From contig NZ_LQIX01000003.1 of NCBI RefSeq assembly GCF_001500045.1, positions 62,001-126,000 on the forward strand: 64,000 nt of DNA, written 5' to 3'. The notes under the pieces are model-generated. The model saw only the letters and a program-made list of their open reading frames with translations, did no database searches and had not been told where the DNA came from. A program made the position numbers and the translations under genes. This DNA is from Mycobacterium sp. GA-1199. GTDB taxonomy: Bacteria; Actinomycetota; Actinomycetes; Mycobacteriales; Mycobacteriaceae. Shown piece by piece: positions 43,064 to 52,751 of the stretch (positions are counted from its first letter, which is position 1; each line of letters starts with the position of its first letter).

Positions 43064-44253
43064 CCGAAACCCTCGTCCTGCGCTTCGCCGACGTCGGGGT
43101 GGCGACGTACGCGGCCCTGCGGGTCGTCGGCGACCCGTCGCGAACCGTCACCTGGGTGGTCGAACAGCCGGATCTCGTTGCAGCCGAGCAGCGACTGGCC
43201 GAGGCCCTGCCCGACCCGGTCGGCACCGAGAACCGTCGCGACGCGCTCGACCGCGCGATCACCAGGGGAGCATTCGCCTCGCCCCCCACCGAACTCGACC
43301 TCGCCCGCGCGCTGGGCACCCGGCTGATCGCGCCGGCCGGCTGGCAGCTGCTCGTCGAGCATGTGGCGTCACCACGCGCGACACTGTTCGTCTCGCCGAG
43401 CGCACGGTTGGCCAGGACGCCCTGGGGCCTGCTGGCATCGCCGGACGACGACGGCACCCGGCTGATGGAACTGGCCGAGGTCATGATGGCCGTGCCTCCC
43501 AACATCGTCAATTCGCCGCGGGCTCCGGTGGATTGGAACGACAGCGGCGACAAACCCGTTCTGTTGGTGCTGGACCCGCGCGTTCCCGGTCAACGCCCGG
43601 AGGCGGCGTTGGGCTCCGTGCTCGGCAGACCGTCGCCCGATACCGTCCTGGCACGGCATTTCGCCGATCTGGCCGCCCGTCGCGCCGTGCTGCCGGACGT
43701 GACGGGCGCAGTCGAGCTGTTCCGGCGCACCGACGCCGACCGGGGTTGGCTCGCCGGTCAACTCGCTCGGCACCCCGGCCGCATGGTGTACGTCGGACAC
43801 GCCACGGCCGCCGATGGCGACGCCGGGCACGCGGACCGCGCCGCACTGCACCTCGCCGAAGAACGGCCGCTCACCGCGGGTGAGCTCATGACGGCGAGAT
43901 TGCCTTTCCCTCCGCGGGTTGCGCTGCTGGCGTGCGCATCCGGCGGGGACTATCAGTTCGATGAGGCCAGCGGGCTGGTGGCGGCGATGATCCTGGGTGG
44001 CGCCCAACTGGTCACCGCCACGTTGTGGTCGTTACCGACGACCGCGGGCTATCGGCAGTTCGCCGCATCCGATGCCGACCCGATGAGCGAGGTGATCGTC
44101 GCCGTCGACTGCGCCCATGAGGCCGATGAGGCCGGCCGCGCGGTCAACCGCTGGCAGCGGCAACGGATGCGCGACTGGCGCGGCGGCGATCTGACCGCCA
44201 GCCCGCTGTACTGGGCGGCGCTGGCCAGCTTCGCCGTCGACGGCGCGCGCTGA
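43048..44253 (+). CDS. CHAT-domain (caspase-like) cysteine protease
   Basis: About 401 residues from GTG 43048; GTG 43054 or TTG 43060 are alternatives. The C-terminal half is a CHAT domain: catalytic histidine H251 in M-V-Y-V-G-H-A-T and catalytic cysteine C296 in V-A-L-L-A-C-A-S-G, followed by the typical E-A-S-G-L-V-A-A-M-I-L-G-G-A-Q-L-V-T-A-T-L-W-S-L-P. CHAT enzymes are clan CD peptidases related to separase and caspases. Several act in bacterial immunity or cell death after release by a partner. The N-terminal half shows the usual CHAT-associated region (S-P-S-A-R-L-A-R-T-P-W-G-L-L). It is translationally coupled to the TPR gene. The target is unknown. Confidence 0.87.
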   Translation: MHVALTETLVLRFADVGVATYAALRVVGDPSRTVTWVVEQPDLVAAEQRLAEALPDPVGTENRRDALDRAITRGAFASPPTELDLARALGTRLIAPAGWQLLVEHVASPRATLFVSPSARLARTPWGLLASPDDDGTRLMELAEVMMAVPPNIVNSPRAPVDWNDSGDKPVLLVLDPRVPGQRPEAALGSVLGRPSPDTVLARHFADLAARRAVLPDVTGAVELFRRTDADRGWLAGQLARHPGRMVYVGHATAADGDAGHADRAALHLAEERPLTAGELMTARLPFPPRVALLACASGGDYQFDEASGLVAAMILGGAQLVTATLWSLPTTAGYRQFAASDADPMSEVIVAVDCAHEADEAGRAVNRWQRQRMRDWRGGDLTASPLYWAALASFAVDGAR

Positions 44254-44709
44254 TCACACCGGCGCCACACAGATCGCCACGGCGGTCTCGTCACCGGGGC
44301 GGTAGTAGGTGTCGATGACGCTGCCGGGGGAGACCTTCACGAGCGCGGACGCCGGCACCAACGCCGTCTCCCGGGCGGGAAACTGCCCCCCTCCAGGCCT
44401 TTTGACCATCACATCCAGTTCGACCTCCCGGCAGTCCTCGAGCGCCTGCCCGGTGGGCCGCATCGCGGTGACGACCGCCCGCGATCGAGTGCCGTTGCGG
44501 ATCAACTCGAGTCGGTCGCAGGTGAGCAGGCCTTTGCGCACCATCGTCCGGTCGAACTCCGCGCGCGCGGCCAGGATGTCCTCCGCCGTGGCCAGACGCT
44601 CGTCGGCCTCGCCGGACTCCACACGCGAGAGCTTCCAAGCCGGTAGTAACGAAGCGGCCGTCGTGCCGATGTAGACGATGCAGACGAACGCGAACAGCGC
44701 AGTGAACAT
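44254..44709 (-). CDS. Small single-pass membrane protein of unknown function
   Basis: 151 residues. One N-terminal membrane helix (F-T-A-L-F-A-F-V-C-I-V-Y-I-G-T-T-A-A-S-L-L) is followed by a charged helical linker and a small domain with C-D-R-L-E, D-C-R-E-V-E-L-D-V-M-V-K-R and a C-terminal A-I-C-V-A-P-V. The arrangement R-E-T-A-L-V-P-A-S-A-L-V-K-V-S-P-G loosely recalls SAF/beta-clip domains. It lies tail-to-tail against the CHAT gene with no gap and head-to-head with the 434-residue gene, so it is embedded in the accessory cluster. Function is unassigned. Confidence 0.65.
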   Translation of the reverse strand: MFTALFAFVCIVYIGTTAASLLPAWKLSRVESGEADERLATAEDILAARAEFDRTMVRKGLLTCDRLELIRNGTRSRAVVTAMRPTGQALEDCREVELDVMVKRPGGGQFPARETALVPASALVKVSPGSVIDTYYRPGDETAVAICVAPV

Positions 44710-44781
44710 GACCTAAGGGTCGGACGGGCGTGCCGCTACCGAACCCAACTTTCCTGCTGCCCACAATCGCCGACGTACTTC

Positions 44782-44787
44782 TATCCT
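44782..44787 (+). promoter_or_regulatory. -10 box of a leaderless transcript (434-residue gene)
   Basis: TATCCT six bases before ATG 44794. Same spacing as at the TPR, pheS and DUF402 genes. Confidence 0.55.
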
Positions 44788-44793
44788 GTCCTG

Positions 44794-46098
44794 ATGAGCA
44801 CCGAGACGGCCGTCGCCGTCGCCCATCCGCGCCGGGCGGTCATCGACCGGGCCTGGCGTGCCATCGGGCCCGGCGTCGAGGTGCTCAGCGGTGAAGACGG
44901 CGGACCGCTGCGGCGAACGGTGAAGCGGGTCATCGATCCGCTGGTGCTGCGACTGCGCTCGAACACTCATTTCTCGGCGCCCTTCGTCGCTCCCGACGTG
45001 GCCGATGCGATGTACGACGCGATCGTCGGCCACGCTGCGCAACTGCGGGACACCGCGGCCTGGTTCGACGTCCTCAAACGGGAGCGGCGCCGCTTACGCA
45101 TCACCTCGGGCAATGCCCAGGAGCTTTACTTCCCGGTGTGTTTCGAGTTAGCCGTGACGAAAGGCGCTCCCTCACAACATGGTTCGGGCGCCGAGGAGGT
45201 GCTGCGCGACATCCACGGTGAACGTGACCGCACGGCGATCGAGGCACTGAACCGATTCGTATCCGACGAGAAGGTCATCACCGAACTGGAGAAGCAACTG
45301 AGCAGCAGCTGGCGAGACGTGCGCGCGGGCAACGCGATCACCGGTCCGTTCATGGCCGGGCTGACCACGGTGCTCGGCTCCGCCGACAGCCACTCGGCCA
45401 CCGCCGCGCGGCAGCGTGTGTGGCAGGCGTTGATCGCCGACGCCGCGCCGTACAACCTCGGAGCCAAGGCCCGCAGCCGGCGGGCCGAGTTGCCGTGGTC
45501 CATCGTGAACCTCGGTCTCAGTTCTGTTGAGCCACAACAGCGGCCGAGCGTCATCGGCAGCACGGACAACGACCGGCCCCTCAACCGCAGCGTGATCGAC
45601 AGGGTGCGCGCAACGCTGCGAAGGGCCATGGACCGCGACGAGCTTCCCGACGTGCCGACGTTGTGCGCCGAAGAGGTCGACCGGGCGTGCGCGCCGTGGG
45701 GTCTGATCGGAGAGGACAAGCAGGCCACGCTGGTCGCAGGAATCGAGGTCGCGGTGCATCTCGCGCCGTTGGCCGATCGCCCCGATTCTCGCTACGAGTT
45801 GGCCCGGCAGATCCAAGCGCGGCTGCGCAAGGAGGCCTACGTGCTGCACGCGCGCCGCTACCTGGTCTCCGGCCAGCCGATCCATCCGCGCCAGCAGCAG
45901 GTGATCGACGACCTGGCCGCATTCGCGCGCCCCTACCTGAGCCGGTTGTGGGCCCGGCTGCACGGCCGCGATGTATGGCAGGAACCGTGTGACGACGTCG
46001 ATGACGTCCGAGCGGTGCTGGAAGGGGTGGCCCGCTCGGTCAGCCTGGACCACCGCCAGCGGATCAAGACCATGTTGGAGCTGCAGGTGGCGGGATGA
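44794..46098 (+). CDS. Unrecognised helical protein in the CHAT cluster
   Basis: 434 residues. I do not recognise the family. The sequence is mostly helical and charged, without signal peptide or membrane helices. Notable stretches are F-S-A-P-F-V-A-P-D-V-A-D-A-M-Y-D-A-I, a G-N-A-Q-E-L-Y-F-P-V-C-F-E-L segment near residue 110, and a C-terminal region with D-S-R-Y-E-L-A-R-Q-I-Q-A-R-L-R-K and H-P-R-Q-Q-Q-V-I-D-D-L. Its stop overlaps the start of the next gene (ATGA), so the two are coupled and probably interact. Location beside the TPR-CHAT pair suggests a shared function, for instance as protease target or sensor; this is inference only. Confidence 0.7.
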   Translation: MSTETAVAVAHPRRAVIDRAWRAIGPGVEVLSGEDGGPLRRTVKRVIDPLVLRLRSNTHFSAPFVAPDVADAMYDAIVGHAAQLRDTAAWFDVLKRERRRLRITSGNAQELYFPVCFELAVTKGAPSQHGSGAEEVLRDIHGERDRTAIEALNRFVSDEKVITELEKQLSSSWRDVRAGNAITGPFMAGLTTVLGSADSHSATAARQRVWQALIADAAPYNLGAKARSRRAELPWSIVNLGLSSVEPQQRPSVIGSTDNDRPLNRSVIDRVRATLRRAMDRDELPDVPTLCAEEVDRACAPWGLIGEDKQATLVAGIEVAVHLAPLADRPDSRYELARQIQARLRKEAYVLHARRYLVSGQPIHPRQQQVIDDLAAFARPYLSRLWARLHGRDVWQEPCDDVDDVRAVLEGVARSVSLDHRQRIKTMLELQVAG

Positions 46099-47174
46099 GG
46101 CTCACGGCAGATTCGGGTCTATGGACGACGGGACCGCTGGTGACCCCGGCTCCGCTGGTGGCCGTGCTGGAAGTCAGCGGTGCGGTGCTGTCATGGACGG
46201 TCGACGATTCGACGGACGCCCAGATCGCGTTCACCGATCCGGCGCGAGCCGACTGGTTGTGGCGGGTGGTCGGTGAGACCGGCCACCACGCCGTAATCTG
46301 CGCGCTGGGTGACCGCGTCGCTGTCGACAGCGTGGAGGTGACCGGTGTGACCCTGCTGCCCGATGCGCTTGCTCCGTTGCGTCGACTCGCGCTCGGCCAC
46401 TGGCTACGGCGCTGGTGGCCGGCGAGCCAGCGGGATGCGATCGCGACCCTGGACGGTGCACTTTTGGACGCTGAGGTCGCGCTGCTGACCGCCGCGGCGC
46501 AGGACTACTTCGGTGACGAAACCTTCGACTCGGAGATCACCCATCTGCTTGCCCCCCATGCGGCGGCGCTGGATGCCGCTGTGCACGAAGGTGATCCGCG
46601 GGTCGCTGCGCTTGTCGAGCTGTGCCGCGACGTGGCCGACGACGTCGGGGTGGCACTCGATGCGGGCCCGGTGAGTGGCCGGCGCGCCGACTACGCGCTT
46701 GCGGCAGCGGCGGATTCGCGCGCCCGCAGTTCAGCGGCCATCGCGGGCGGGACGGCCTCGCTCAACTGGGCGGCCGTACCACCGGGGGTCTTCGACGCTG
46801 CCGAGGACACCGTCACGTGGTCAATCGAAGCGACCGGCGACGGTGTGAGCGCGGTGGTGGACGTGGAGTTGACAGGGCAGGGCACACCCCACGGCATCAC
46901 CGTGCGGTTGGAGTCGGGAACCGTCGGCGGGACGGGCGTACTCGGAGCGGACGGACGTGCATCGTTTCCCGTTGTCGACAACGGCAGCGCACCGATCTCC
47001 GAAGCCGTTGCCTGGAACCATGACTGGCGCGGCGCCAGGGTGGTGGTGGGCGCCGACGTCGACGAGTCGGCCCAAACCCGCGACCGGGTGCGCGCCTTCG
47101 CGCGGTCGCGGATGGATCAACCCGGTCCGGATGCGTTCCTGGCCGAGATCCTTGCCGCCGAATCGGATTACTGA
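46095..47174 (+). CDS. Unrecognised protein coupled to the 434-residue gene
   Basis: 359 residues with no family I can name. The N-terminal 100 residues are beta-rich and contain many tryptophans and valines. The middle is helical (A-L-G-H-W-L-R-R-W-W-P-A-S-Q-R-D-A). The C-terminal third is again beta-rich (V-T-W-S-I-E-A-T-G-D-G-V-S-A-V-V-D-V-E-L) and ends in a helix. No signal peptide or membrane segment is visible. The start overlaps the upstream stop (ATGA), and the stop overlaps the convergent small gene by 7 bp. Cytoplasmic location and complex formation with its upstream neighbour are likely. Confidence 0.7.
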   Translation: MRLTADSGLWTTGPLVTPAPLVAVLEVSGAVLSWTVDDSTDAQIAFTDPARADWLWRVVGETGHHAVICALGDRVAVDSVEVTGVTLLPDALAPLRRLALGHWLRRWWPASQRDAIATLDGALLDAEVALLTAAAQDYFGDETFDSEITHLLAPHAAALDAAVHEGDPRVAALVELCRDVADDVGVALDAGPVSGRRADYALAAAADSRARSSAAIAGGTASLNWAAVPPGVFDAAEDTVTWSIEATGDGVSAVVDVELTGQGTPHGITVRLESGTVGGTGVLGADGRASFPVVDNGSAPISEAVAWNHDWRGARVVVGADVDESAQTRDRVRAFARSRMDQPGPDAFLAEILAAESDY

Positions 47175-47482
47175 GACTCGTCGGACTGTTTGCGCATCTG
47201 CTCGCGGATCTGTTCCAGGCGCTCGGCGGCCGCCCGCTGCCGCTCGTCGTACTGCTCGGCGACGCTTCGACCTTCGGGGGTTTCGGCCGCGAGTTCGGAT
47301 GCGCCGATCGCGGTGCCGTAGCGGGTCTCGATCTTCTCGCGCACGGCGTCGAAGGTCGGCACACCACCGGGGGTGTAGCCGCTGTCGACCGGCTCGACCG
47401 GAGTGGTGGACTCAGTTTTCGGCTCCACGACTTCCGCGTCGACGGCGGGTTCCTGATCCTCCGGAGTGGTGTCGCCCGGCAT
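47168..47482 (-). CDS. Small charged actinobacterial protein of unknown function
   Basis: 104 residues. The first 45 are acidic and disordered (E-D-Q-E-P-A-V-D-A-E-V-V-E-P). The rest is a conserved-looking helical segment F-D-A-V-R-E-K-I-E-T-R-Y-G-T then E-G-R-S-V-A-E-Q-Y-D-E-R-Q-R-A-A-A-E-R-L, ending in a Lys/Arg-rich tail. I have the impression of related short proteins across actinobacteria but cannot name a family. ATG 47482 is used; GTG 47491 is an alternative. Confidence 0.6.
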   Translation of the reverse strand: MPGDTTPEDQEPAVDAEVVEPKTESTTPVEPVDSGYTPGGVPTFDAVREKIETRYGTAIGASELAAETPEGRSVAEQYDERQRAAAERLEQIREQMRKQSDESQ

Positions 47483-47598
47483 GCCGTTCACGGTACCCGC
47501 CCGCCCCTCACGACGGTTATGGCAATTTTGACGAAAGCCGCGCGTTGCTTGTACGACACGCGTAGCGTCTTGCCGTCATCACGGCGAAGGGAGCCACC

Positions 47599-47895
47599 AT
47601 GCGCGGCGGCATCATTTTCTCAGCGGTTGTCGGCGTCGCCATGGCGCTCGGCACCGCCGCACCGGCCTTGGCCGACGAGACCGACGACATCTTCGTCTCG
47701 GTGCTCGAGGGAGAAGGATTCCCGTTCTCGACCCCCAAGGATGCAATCAGCCTTGCCCACGCGGTCTGTGATTACGTGGCCGCCGGGCAGAAGCCCGAAC
47801 AGGTTGCGGTCGAGATCAGCGAACCGGCCAACTGGACCCTGGAGCAGAGTGGGTTCTTCGTCGGCGCCGCGACCCAGTCGTACTGTCCGTCCTGA
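47599..47895 (+). CDS. Secreted DUF732-family protein
   Basis: 98 residues. Sec signal peptide with cleavage near A-P-A-L-A-D-E. The mature DUF732 domain follows: F-V-S-V-L-E-G-E-G-F-P-F-S-T-P-K-D-A-I-S-L-A-H-A-V-C (C57) and the closing Y-C-P-S (C96), which likely form a disulfide. DUF732 proteins are small exported helical proteins common in mycobacteria, and their role is unknown. GAAGGGAG precedes ATG 47599. Confidence 0.87.
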   Translation: MRGGIIFSAVVGVAMALGTAAPALADETDDIFVSVLEGEGFPFSTPKDAISLAHAVCDYVAAGQKPEQVAVEISEPANWTLEQSGFFVGAATQSYCPS

Positions 47896-47977
47896 GCCGG
47901 ACCGATTGCGCTGTTTCGCACGATCTCGACGAAGTCGGTGAGTGCGGGTGGCGACGATGTCGGCTCGTCATGCGTCG

Positions 47978-49345
47978 TCAGTGCGGTTTGCCCAACGGTG
48001 ACGGCGGTGTTGCGACACTGCGGACGGCGGAAGGCAACTGTGTGGGCGCGACGCCGGGCGTGCCGAGTCGGGCCGCGAGCCACGGCAGCGCCATCGCAAA
48101 GGCATGTGCGGCATACGGCCAGTCGTGATTGCCCGGTTGGACTACGACGGAACAGTTGACGCCGTTGGCGGCGGCCAGGCCGCACAGCACATTGGCCGCA
48201 TCCCGCTGCGGACCCGCGTCCACGGTATTGACGTCGAACCGCCCCGTGACGCCCGAATAGCGGCCGTGCCGCTTGATCACCGTCATCGGGTCGAACGCCG
48301 CATACGCCGCGGCATTGCCGCCGAACAGGCGCTCGATCGTCTGCTCCTTGGTGCCGGAATTGGGGCTCAGGTCGCCGGCGATGTCATCGAAGGCGCCGAA
48401 CATGTCGGGATGCATCACCGCCAGGTCGACGGCACAGGTGCCGCCCATCGACCATCCGACGACACCCCAGTTCGCTTGCCGGGCACTCATTTTGAACGTC
48501 GACACCATGAACGGCACGACGTCCTTGGTGAGATGGTCAGCGGCGTTGCCCCGCTTGCCGTTCACGCATTCGGTGTCGTTGCGGAACGTACCGGCCGCGT
48601 CGACGAACACCAGCACCGGGGCATAACCGCCGTGCGCGGCGGCGAAGTCGTCGGCCGTGGCGACCGCATTGCCGGCGCGCACCCAGTCCGCCGCGGTGTT
48701 GAACTCGCCGCCGATCATCATCACCGTCGGAAGCGGCGGCGGGGGATCGGTCGCGTACCACGCGGGCGGCAGGTAGACGAGTTCACCGCGATGCTTGAAA
48801 CCGGACGCCTTGTCACCGATGTTGACCGGCACCACCGTGCCCCTGACCGGGACCTGGTGCCGCTGCTGCATCGCCAGCACGGTCGACGCGTCGGTCTGAT
48901 CGGGGAGCGGTCCCGAGGTCAGCTGATTCCACGCGGCCCCCACGGTCGGGACATAACCCACCCAGAGGTTGACCGCCAGCGCGACGGACAGCAGGCACAG
49001 CGGCAGGGTCATCAGAGACACACCGCGACGCCACCATCGCGCGCCGCGCCACCCCGCAACCAGCACGGCGCCCGCCACACCGGTCAGTGCCACCCACACC
49101 CACAGCGATCGGGGAGCCGGGTTGCCTGAAAACCCTTCGGATGCAACGTATGCGTACGTCGCCGCCGCGAGCGCGATACCACATACCGCGGCCCACGGCA
49201 CCGACACCAACCGCCACCGACGGGTTCGCCATCCGACCGCAGCGAGCAGGAGAACCGCCGCGACGATCTGCACCATTGCGGGAATCCAGCCATGAATCAA
49301 CGACAGGTGCCCACGCAGCGAAGGAGCCAGTGTCACCAGTGTCAC
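47978..49345 (-). CDS. Membrane-anchored esterase/alpha-beta hydrolase (Rv1639c orthologue)
   Basis: 455 residues from GTG 49345. About four N-terminal membrane helices (residues 15-140) precede an alpha/beta hydrolase domain of the esterase D/antigen 85-like kind. The nucleophile elbow is G-W-S-M-G-G (S299), with an oxyanion region I-G-G-E-F-N and a candidate catalytic histidine in G-N-H-D-W. The hydrolase domain probably faces the periplasm. The gene order with lysX matches M. tuberculosis. The substrate is unknown; envelope lipids or mycolate esters are possible by fold analogy. Confidence 0.83.
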   Translation of the reverse strand: MTLVTLAPSLRGHLSLIHGWIPAMVQIVAAVLLLAAVGWRTRRWRLVSVPWAAVCGIALAAATYAYVASEGFSGNPAPRSLWVWVALTGVAGAVLVAGWRGARWWRRGVSLMTLPLCLLSVALAVNLWVGYVPTVGAAWNQLTSGPLPDQTDASTVLAMQQRHQVPVRGTVVPVNIGDKASGFKHRGELVYLPPAWYATDPPPPLPTVMMIGGEFNTAADWVRAGNAVATADDFAAAHGGYAPVLVFVDAAGTFRNDTECVNGKRGNAADHLTKDVVPFMVSTFKMSARQANWGVVGWSMGGTCAVDLAVMHPDMFGAFDDIAGDLSPNSGTKEQTIERLFGGNAAAYAAFDPMTVIKRHGRYSGVTGRFDVNTVDAGPQRDAANVLCGLAAANGVNCSVVVQPGNHDWPYAAHAFAMALPWLAARLGTPGVAPTQLPSAVRSVATPPSPLGKPH

Positions 49346-49393
49346 GGCCTACAGGGTGACGTGTGATCCTTGTGGCGCGCTGTGCAGCAGCTG

Positions 49394-52300
49394 TCAACGA
49401 GGTTTGGCCAACGGGAACGGCAGCGTCTCACGGATGCTGCGCCCCGTGATCAGCATGACGACGCGGTCCACGCCCATACCCAATCCGCCCGTGGGCGGCA
49501 TCGCGTATTCCATCGCCTGCAGGAAGTCCTCGTCGAGCTCCATCGCCTCCGGATCGCCGCCCGCGGCCAGCAGGGACTGCTCCTGCAACCGGCGGCGCTG
49601 TTCGACCGGATCGGTGAGTTCGCTGTAGGCGGTGCCGAGTTCGACGCCCCACGCCACCAGGTCCCACCGCTCTGCGACGCCCGGGATGCTGCGGTGCGGA
49701 CGGGTCAGCGGCGAGACCGACGTCGGGAAGTCCTTGTAGAACGTGGGCGACTCGGTGCGGTCCTCGACCAGCCGCTCATAGAGTTCCAGCACCACCGCAC
49801 CTGCGTCCCAGTGCGTGAGGTACGGAATGGCCGCGGCGTCACACAGTTTGCGCAACCGCGGCAGTTCGGTGTCGGGGCCGATCTGCTCACCCAGTGCCTC
49901 GGACACCGCATCGTGCACAGTCTTGACCGCCCACCGACCGGAGATGTCGACCGGCTCGAGCCCACCCTCTTCCTGGGGCCGGTAGAACACCGGCGCACCA
50001 TTCGCGGCGACGGCGGCGTTCTGGATCAGCTCCCGGCAACCGTCGATCCAGACGTTGTAATCCGCGTGCGCCTGATAGGCCTCCAACAACGTGAATTCGG
50101 GGTTGTGGCTAAAGTCGACGCCCTCGTTGCGAAACGCCCTGCCCAGCTCGAAAACCCGCTCGACACCACCCACGCAGAGCCGCTTGAGGTAGAGCTCGGG
50201 AGCGATGCGGAGGTACAGGTCCAGGTCGTAGGCGTTGATGTGGGTGAGGAACGGCCGGGCGTTGGCGCCACCGTGGATCTGTTGCAGTATGGGCGTCTCG
50301 ACCTCGAGGAACCCCTTGGCCACCAAAGTTTCCCGAATCGCGTGCAGCACGCCGCTGCGCGCGCGGATGAGATCGCGAGCCTCGGTGTTGATCGCCAGGT
50401 CGACGTAGCGGGCACGCACGCGCGCTTCCTGGTCGGTCAACCCCTTCCACTTGTCGGGTAGCGGGCGCAGGCACTTGCCGATCATCCGCCAGTCACGCAC
50501 CAGAAGGGAACGGGTGCCCTTCTTGCTGAACCCCATCGTGCCCGACACCTCGATGAGGTCACCGAGATCGATGGCATGCGTGAAGTCCGCCGTCGTCGCC
50601 GATTCGAGCAACGAGTTGTCCAACAGCAACTGAACTTCGCCGGACCAGTCGCGCAGCTGGGCGAACAACACGCCGCCGTAGTCGCGGCTGCGCAGCACCC
50701 GGCCCGCCACCGTCACCGGAACGTCGTCGTCTGCGTCGATCGCCTCGGCGATGGTGTGCGACGGTGGCGTACCGACGGGGTAGGCATCGGTCCCGTTGTC
50801 CTGCAACGCCTTCAGCTTCGCCATGCGCACCCGCACCTGTTCCGGCAGCCGCGGCTCGTCGGCATCGGGCAGGTCGGCCGCCAACCCGCTGAGATCGGGG
50901 GCCGTACCGTCGGGGTGCAGCAGTCCGGTCGCCATCAGGTTCTGCGGCACCGCGGTGTGGTGACCGGTGTGCGGCTGTTCGTGACGCCGCGAAAAGGGCA
51001 GCACCAGAAACCCTTCGGCGATCACCGAGGCCACCCCGACCCGGGGCACCAGTCGGGCGTCGTCGTAGCAGGCGTAGCGCGGCACCCATTCCGGTTGGTA
51101 TTTCATGTTCGAGCGGTACAGCGTCTCGAGCTGCCACCACCGGGAGAAGAACACGAGCAGGCTGCGCCACAGCCGCGCGACCGGGCCGGCCCCGAGCTGG
51201 GCGCCCTGTTCGAACGCCGAGCGGAACATGGCGAAGTTCAACGAGATCCGCGTGATGCCAATGTCTTCGGCCTGCATGCACAGTTCGCTGACCATCAATT
51301 CGATGGTGCCGTTGGGGGAGTGGGGTGCACGGCGCATCAGGTCCAGCGAGACGCCGTTGGTGCCCCACGGAACCAACGACAGCATGGCGACGATTTCATC
51401 GCTCCCACCCGCGTTCTGGACCGCCTCGACCAGAAGGCAGTCGCCGTCGGCAGGGTCGCCGAGCCGGCCCAGCGCCATCGAGAAGCCGCGCTCGTCGTCG
51501 GTGTCGCGCCAGGCGTCGGCGCGAGCGATGACGTCGGCCATCTCGTCGGCGCCCAAATCGCGGTGCCTGCGGATGCGCACACTCACGCCCGCACGCCGCG
51601 CCCGCGTCACGGCCTGCCGGACCGCCCGCATGTCCGGTCCGGACAGCCGGAAGTTGTCGGGATAGAGAATGGCCTCGTCGCCGAGTTGCAAGGCGTTGAG
51701 CCCGGCCTCGCGGAACGCCTCGGCGCCGGCCGAACTCGCTCCCATCACCCCGGGGGCCCAGCCATAGGTCTGACACAGCGCGAGCCACGCCTCGATCGCC
51801 GCCGGCCACGCCTTTGGATCACCGACCGGGTCCCCGCTCGCCAGGCACACACCGACTTCCACGCGGTAGGTGATCGCGGCGCGCCCATTGGGCGCGAACA
51901 CCACCGCCTTGTCGCGGCGCGTGGCGAAATAACCGAGGGAATCGTTCTTGCCGAACAACTCCAACAGACCCCGCAGTGCGGATTCGTCCTCGCCGGTCAG
52001 CGCGTTCTCGGCGCGCTGGGACTGGAACAGCACGATCGCCGCGGCCATCAGGGCCAGTGCGCCGAAAAGCCCGAGCACCGCGTTGATCAGGACATGCGGA
52101 TGACCGGTGAAATTCGAGGAGTCCGCGCCCGCGAACGCGCTGACCCGGTTCAGCGCGTACCAGAACCGGTCATCTCGGGCCAGGGTGCCGGGGAAGAGTT
52201 CGAGCAGACCCCAGCCGATCAGGGTGCCGATCGCCATCCCCGCGACCAGCACGAGCGCCGCCTTCAGCAGGGCGCCGCGGCGCACCTTCGCCCAGAACTC

Positions 52301-52708
52301 GCCGCGAGCCAGCAGCAGGAACAGGATCGCGGCGACATGGAAGACCAGTCCGATGACCTCACCGATCTCCTCCGCCACCGACTCGTCGCCGGACACCAGG
52401 TCCGCGACGTTGAAGACGATCGCGCCCACCATGTAGCCGACGAGGATCCACCAGGCGATCCGTTTGCGTGCCGCCAGCGCCGCGGCCAGCAGCGCCAGCA
52501 CGAACGCCCACGCGAAGCTGGTGTCGGGGAAGTTGAAGATGTAGTCGTTGACGAACTCGCGCGGAACCCGGATGACCGACCGCACGAACGGCGAGACGCT
52601 CGCCATCAACGAGAGCGTCGCGATGATGCCGACCGTCCAGCCCGCTGCCGCGGGCACCCACCAGTACCTCGACCTGCGGCGGGTGACGGGCAGGCTCGCG
52701 ACGGTCAT
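49394..52708 (-). CDS. lysX: Bifunctional phosphatidylglycerol lysyltransferase / lysyl-tRNA synthetase
   Basis: 1104 residues. The N-terminal 210 residues carry about seven membrane helices (MprF-like). The next 350 form the DUF2156 aminoacyl-phosphatidylglycerol synthase domain ([24 protein letters not shown]). The rest is a class II lysyl-tRNA synthetase with OB-fold ([13 protein letters not shown]), motif 2 [14 protein letters not shown] and motif 3 G-L-G-M-G-V-D-R. It makes lysyl-tRNA and transfers lysine to phosphatidylglycerol, giving resistance to cationic peptides. ATG 52708 lies eight bases after a TAATGT -10 box; ATG 52720 overlaps that box. Confidence 0.95.
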   Translation of the reverse strand: MTVASLPVTRRRSRYWWVPAAAGWTVGIIATLSLMASVSPFVRSVIRVPREFVNDYIFNFPDTSFAWAFVLALLAAALAARKRIAWWILVGYMVGAIVFNVADLVSGDESVAEEIGEVIGLVFHVAAILFLLLARGEFWAKVRRGALLKAALVLVAGMAIGTLIGWGLLELFPGTLARDDRFWYALNRVSAFAGADSSNFTGHPHVLINAVLGLFGALALMAAAIVLFQSQRAENALTGEDESALRGLLELFGKNDSLGYFATRRDKAVVFAPNGRAAITYRVEVGVCLASGDPVGDPKAWPAAIEAWLALCQTYGWAPGVMGASSAGAEAFREAGLNALQLGDEAILYPDNFRLSGPDMRAVRQAVTRARRAGVSVRIRRHRDLGADEMADVIARADAWRDTDDERGFSMALGRLGDPADGDCLLVEAVQNAGGSDEIVAMLSLVPWGTNGVSLDLMRRAPHSPNGTIELMVSELCMQAEDIGITRISLNFAMFRSAFEQGAQLGAGPVARLWRSLLVFFSRWWQLETLYRSNMKYQPEWVPRYACYDDARLVPRVGVASVIAEGFLVLPFSRRHEQPHTGHHTAVPQNLMATGLLHPDGTAPDLSGLAADLPDADEPRLPEQVRVRMAKLKALQDNGTDAYPVGTPPSHTIAEAIDADDDVPVTVAGRVLRSRDYGGVLFAQLRDWSGEVQLLLDNSLLESATTADFTHAIDLGDLIEVSGTMGFSKKGTRSLLVRDWRMIGKCLRPLPDKWKGLTDQEARVRARYVDLAINTEARDLIRARSGVLHAIRETLVAKGFLEVETPILQQIHGGANARPFLTHINAYDLDLYLRIAPELYLKRLCVGGVERVFELGRAFRNEGVDFSHNPEFTLLEAYQAHADYNVWIDGCRELIQNAAVAANGAPVFYRPQEEGGLEPVDISGRWAVKTVHDAVSEALGEQIGPDTELPRLRKLCDAAAIPYLTHWDAGAVVLELYERLVEDRTESPTFYKDFPTSVSPLTRPHRSIPGVAERWDLVAWGVELGTAYSELTDPVEQRRRLQEQSLLAAGGDPEAMELDEDFLQAMEYAMPPTGGLGMGVDRVVMLITGRSIRETLPFPLAKPR

Positions 52709-52751
52709 AGGCCGCGACATTATTCGGTCAGGGCGCCAAATGGGCGGCGAC

